Source: Holophagae bacterium
GTDB lineage: Bacteria; Acidobacteriota; Holophagae; Acanthopleuribacterales; Acanthopleuribacteraceae
Direction: 5' to 3'
Assembly (NCBI GenBank): GCA_030429565.1
Contig: JAUIFE010000028.1
Span: 1-64,000, forward strand
Length of the DNA: 64,000 nucleotides
Positions 61,427-64,000 of this stretch are shown here, one piece after another. Each line of letters opens with the position of its first letter. The stretch's first letter is position 1. The notes below the pieces were generated by a model. That model saw only the letters and a list, made by a program, of their open reading frames with translations, ran no database searches and was not told the origin of the DNA. A program made the position numbers and the translations under genes.

Positions 61427-61576
61427 ATGTTTCAACAAGAACCGGCCAAAAAAAGCGAAGCGACCCATCAATATGAAGCCCCTGTTTTGATTGACCTGGA
61501 AGAATACACCGGCTGTCAGTCGCATTGTAGTACCGGCGGAAGCGCGGTCAATGCCCCCAAAACCCCTCCCGCCTAG
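61427..61576 (+). CDS. RiPP precursor peptide 1
   Basis: A 49-residue peptide. The leader has the lasso-type motif Y-E-A-P-V-L-I-D-L, which a PqqD-like protein would bind. The conserved core region is TGCQSHCSTGGSA, followed by a Pro-rich tail (NAPKTPPA). The second precursor shares QYEAPxLIDLEE and TGCQxHCSTGGSA but differs elsewhere, which marks the parts under selection. AGGAG lies 8 nt before the ATG at 61427; a longer frame from 61394 has no such site. It lies between the S15-type hydrolase and the radical SAM enzyme. If cleavage follows the lasso rule (Thr at -2), the core would begin with Cys. Confidence 0.85.
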   Translation: MFQQEPAKKSEATHQYEAPVLIDLEEYTGCQSHCSTGGSAVNAPKTPPA

Positions 61577-61964
61577 GTCGCTTTCGCCCCAAAACCTCTT
61601 CCGTAACGGTCGATGGGTGACGCAGCAGTTTGCGCAACGAGACACTGGACAGGTGAGGATCGCGGTAACCCGAAGTCACACTCCCTTGAAGGCTTTCCGT
61701 TTTGAAACTCATCTCACATCCAAACTCATGCGTAACAACCTGTTAATCCCATTGAACCGGTATTTACGGAAAGGCAAACCGCAAAGGCAGTGGTGGTTCG
61801 CGTTCCTGGTCAAGCTGACGTTCGTCGGCACAGGTAAAACCCGAAACACTGTTGGCATTTGCCTTAACCCAAAACCCGGGTTGGCGAACATGAATCGTTA
61901 ACCCAATAACCGAAAGTCGCACGTCACGCGGCAATAATACCAAAAACTATTTAGGAGTATTATC
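61577..61964 (+). other. Spacer between the two precursor genes
   Basis: About 390 nt. A plus-strand frame of 136 codons overlapping precursor 1 has no ribosome-binding site or family match and is not called. The last about 70 nt (CACGTCACG..., then TTTAGGAGTA) repeat the sequence just upstream of precursor 1, showing that the duplication included the leader and probably a regulatory element. Confidence 0.65.
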
Positions 61965-62114
61965 ATGGAAAACCAACAAACGAATCAAGTTGTTGAAGGC
62001 GTTGTACAGTATGAAGCACCTATGTTGATCGACCTGGAAGAGTTCACCGGCTGCCAGATGCACTGCAGTACCGGTGGCAGCGCCACGTCCCAGCCCCCGC
62101 CTCCTACTGCATAA
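61965..62114 (+). CDS. RiPP precursor peptide 2
   Basis: A 49-residue peptide, paralogue of precursor 1 with the same length. Conserved: QYEAPMLIDLEE (leader) and TGCQMHCSTGGSA (core). Variable: the first 14 residues and the tail (TSQPPPPTA). The same AGGAG-containing leader precedes the ATG. The two peptides probably give related products differing at the residue after Gln in the core and in the tail. It lies about 258 nt before the radical SAM gene, with a hairpin in between. Confidence 0.88.
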   Translation: MENQQTNQVVEGVVQYEAPMLIDLEEFTGCQMHCSTGGSATSQPPPPTA

Positions 62115-62282
62115 CCAGGTAGATTGGCGCCGGACTTTACCCGACTGATGCGGTGGTACGCAACCGTGTGAGTCAGGTGCGGAGCGAGGAGTTTGTATCG
62201 CTTCGATCTCCTAAGCCGGCGCCCTGCCGCGGCCCAGTATGGGCGGTGTCAAAGACCGCTTGTTACCTGCGTTGCGGATCCG

Positions 62283-62312
62283 TCGAACCCGGCGGCTTGC
62301 CGTCGGGTTCGA
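62283..62312 (+). promoter_or_regulatory. Hairpin between the precursor and radical SAM genes
   Basis: TCGAACCCG and CGGGTTCGA pair, extended by an inner CGG/CCG stem around a short loop. No T-tract follows directly, so it may partly terminate transcription or protect the precursor mRNA, giving more precursor than enzyme. Confidence 0.6.
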
Positions 62313-62371
62313 TACCTCGCGTCAGTTCCTTCTTTATTACGATCCCCCCTTGTTAAATTTGGAGATGAAAT

Positions 62372-63601
62372 ATGCAAGATTTGAAGCAAATACATCCTGG
62401 TCTGGCTCAGGTACCGACCGGTTCCCAGAACGAACTGTCGCTCGCCAAAAGCGATCCCAGCCGTTATCAACCCCAGGTGTATTGGTACCTTAGCTTTCGC
62501 TGTAACTTGGCATGTTCGCATTGTTGGGTAAACTCATCACCCGATGTCGATACGAGTAAAGACCTGAAAGAAGAAGATATCGAAATGGTTATCTCCCGTT
62601 TGGTCGAGTTGGATGTTGGCGGCGTGATCCTCACAGGCGGCGAGGTACTGCTGCGTCGCGACGCCCTCAAAATCATCCGTGCCATTACGGATGCGGGCAT
62701 GGGCGTGGGCGTCGAAACGAACTCCCTATTGATCAAAGAACCTTTCATCGCATTGGCGCTTGACCTGCAGAAGCGCGGTCTTCTCAGTATGTCCATCAGC
62801 CTAGACGGTGGTACCCCTGAAACCCACGAGAAAATGCGCGGTAAAAAGACCTTCGCCCTAACCCTCGCCAAAATGCGCTTGTTGCGCGATAAAGGCGTCA
62901 AGTTTAGCTTTCAATGTGTTTTGAACCGAGAAAACTTGCACACCATCCCGCAATTGTTTGCACTGGCCGCGGAACTTTCGCCAAACTTGGAACGCCTGCA
63001 GTTCGCTTTTTTGAACCCGATCGGACGCGGTAAAGAGCTGGTCAACGATATTGGCATTCGCCGAGAAGATTACTTCCAAATTTTCACGTATTTGCAGGAA
63101 GAAATTTTACGCGACAACGATTTCCAAGTCATTGTCGCCGGCCCGCCTGCGATCACACCCCCTCCGTTTTTGAGCACTGTTTTCCACCACCCCCGTGTCA
63201 CCTACAACATGACGTGTCCCTTCCCCATTCTCGGTATTCTTCCCAACGGCGACGTCACGATCTGTGCCATGAGTCGTGACAATGAAGATCTGTATTTCGG
63301 CAATATTCGCGAGATTAGCCTGAAGGAAATTTGGGATCAAATGGGCATGCTCGAATTGCGCGACCAGTACTTGCGCGCGCAAACCTTTGAAGGCGTTTGC
63401 GGTGACTGTATCTGGAAGTTGCGCTGCAAAGGTGGTTGCCGAGCCCACGCCTACGAGGAAGGCGGCTCTTTTGAAGCGTCTCACCCCATTTGTGTCGGTC
63501 TCAACGAGCGCGGCGAATTCCCGAATCTCTACCGCATCTCAAAACATGCAGAAAAGATGGGCACGCCCGCGCGTTTGGCAACGGTATCCGCCGAACCCTA
63601 A
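62372..63601 (+). CDS. Radical SAM/SPASM peptide-modifying enzyme
   Basis: A 409-residue radical SAM protein. The Cx3Cx2C cluster motif is CNLACSHC (Cys 44, 48, 51), followed by the usual GGE motif (LTGGEVLL). The C-terminal SPASM region has Cys at about 281, 297, 343, 346, 352, 356 and 373 (GDVTICAM, CGDCIWKLRCKGGC), enough for two auxiliary iron-sulfur clusters. Such enzymes form thioether (sactipeptide, ranthipeptide) or C-C bonds in peptides. With two Cys in each conserved core, thioether formation is likely. No RRE is visible at its N-terminus, so the separate PqqD-like protein probably brings the substrate. GGAG lies 8 nt before the ATG. Confidence 0.92.
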   Translation: MQDLKQIHPGLAQVPTGSQNELSLAKSDPSRYQPQVYWYLSFRCNLACSHCWVNSSPDVDTSKDLKEEDIEMVISRLVELDVGGVILTGGEVLLRRDALKIIRAITDAGMGVGVETNSLLIKEPFIALALDLQKRGLLSMSISLDGGTPETHEKMRGKKTFALTLAKMRLLRDKGVKFSFQCVLNRENLHTIPQLFALAAELSPNLERLQFAFLNPIGRGKELVNDIGIRREDYFQIFTYLQEEILRDNDFQVIVAGPPAITPPPFLSTVFHHPRVTYNMTCPFPILGILPNGDVTICAMSRDNEDLYFGNIREISLKEIWDQMGMLELRDQYLRAQTFEGVCGDCIWKLRCKGGCRAHAYEEGGSFEASHPICVGLNERGEFPNLYRISKHAEKMGTPARLATVSAEP

Positions 63602-63622
63602 CCACCGAGGAAGGAGGCCCCC

Positions 63623-64000
63623 ATGCAACAAATTATGCCGGTTGATACGGTCAACCATCAGTTCAACCAAGCGCATCAGCAACCTTATTTCCAAAGCCTC
63701 GTATTGCCAAACCACGCTTTTGTGAAATCCTTCTTCACGCCGAAAACCGGCGCACCACCTATTGATTTAGCGGGTGCAGTCGGGCGGCTTGCTGATGGTA
63801 GCCGTTACACCAACAAACGCGGTGCCACATCGTTCGATACCTACGCGGCAACGCTGGCAGCCAATCCGCAACAGCCCATCATCCTCAATTGCTTGGGCGC
63901 CGCGACCCTGCTCGTCTCCTACCTGCGCAAGTGTGGCTGGTCGTCCGAGGATGTATTTGTGGTTCTGGCCGGTGAAAAAAGCAAAACTGAATATCATGCT
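63623..64000 (+). CDS. Transglutaminase-fold protease, lasso B2-like (partial, runs off the window)
   Basis: The open frame begins at an ATG with AAGGAGG 6 nt upstream and continues past the window end (126 codons visible). The segment NCLGAATLLVSYLRKCGW, then VFVVLAGEK and EYHA, matches the C-x-x-x-A-x-x-L-x-x-x-L-R-x-x-G ... H-A pattern of lasso peptide B2 leader peptidases and related transglutaminase-like cysteine proteases: Cys nucleophile at about 94, His at about 125, with the Asp expected further on. The first 85 residues do not resemble a signal peptide. It lies 21 nt after the radical SAM gene. With the PqqD-like protein it would form a B1/B2-type leader-processing pair. Confidence 0.75.
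   Translation, partial: MQQIMPVDTVNHQFNQAHQQPYFQSLVLPNHAFVKSFFTPKTGAPPIDLAGAVGRLADGSRYTNKRGATSFDTYAATLAANPQQPIILNCLGAATLLVSYLRKCGWSSEDVFVVLAGEKSKTEYHA

Noticed and set aside
61491..61901. 136-codon frame between the two precursor genes
   Set aside because: It overlaps precursor 1 in another frame, has no ribosome-binding site and no conserved motif.
62283..62312. tRNA suggested by a GGTTCGA-like T-loop sequence
   Set aside because: The sequence pairs with its own upstream complement as a simple hairpin, and no acceptor, D or anticodon stems can be built.

Overview
This window comes from a Gram-negative, chemotactic bacterium that makes menaquinone by the futalosine route (mqnA). It carries a Ser/Thr kinase with TPRs, outer-membrane barrels, type VI secretion parts and several methyl-accepting chemotaxis proteins. 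The mix, the moderately high GC content and the many large repeat proteins suggest a marine acidobacterium (Acanthopleuribacter-like) or another non-proteobacterial lineage. This is an impression only; no rRNA or ribosomal protein gene is present. No tRNA, CRISPR array or insertion sequence was seen.

Layout. 0-1 kb: AT-rich fragment of a nuclease-like/P-loop defence protein. 2.1-5.9 kb: two chemotaxis receptors, the second interrupted by an in-frame TGA. 6.0-10.7 kb: a retron, with an ARM/HEAT-repeat protein, a structured msr-msd RNA bounded by long a1/a2 repeats, and a retron reverse transcriptase. 10.8-19.6 kb: mostly housekeeping (Na+/H+ antiporter, NSS transporter, MqnA, HtpX, TPR kinase). 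20.8-27.5 kb: a cell-wall locus with an unusual SpoIID/PBP4 fusion, a beta-propeller protein and an amidase that share Ig-like modules. 28.0-37.3 kb: an orphan VgrG island (VgrG, DUF2169, ketosynthase-like protein, PAAR-like protein, zinc-metallopeptidase effector candidate, overlapping lipoprotein, acidic HEAT-like protein), preceded by a good sigma-54 promoter and a distal 22-bp palindrome. 37.3-43 kb: PARG-like protein, MerR regulator with its promoter, ABC exporter. 43-52.4 kb: PilJ-type receptor, an ApbE/DUF4266/DUF3570/TlpA redox operon, a two-component system and a divergent barrel/binding-protein pair. 52.8-56.7 kb: decaying DNA with a broken VCBS gene, a qNor-like remnant and degenerate interspersed repeats.

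56.2-64 kb: a peptide natural-product (RiPP) locus that appears uncharacterised. It has a carrier protein, a PqqD-like recognition protein, an unknown protein, an ABC exporter, an S15/CocE-type hydrolase, two paralogous 49-residue precursor peptides, a SPASM radical SAM enzyme and the start of a transglutaminase-fold protease resembling lasso B2. The precursors carry a lasso-type Y-x-x-P-x-L leader motif and a conserved Cys-containing core, but no lasso cyclase is visible in the window. The most plausible reading is that the recognition protein binds the leader, the radical SAM enzyme modifies the core, the protease(s) trim it and the ABC pair exports it.
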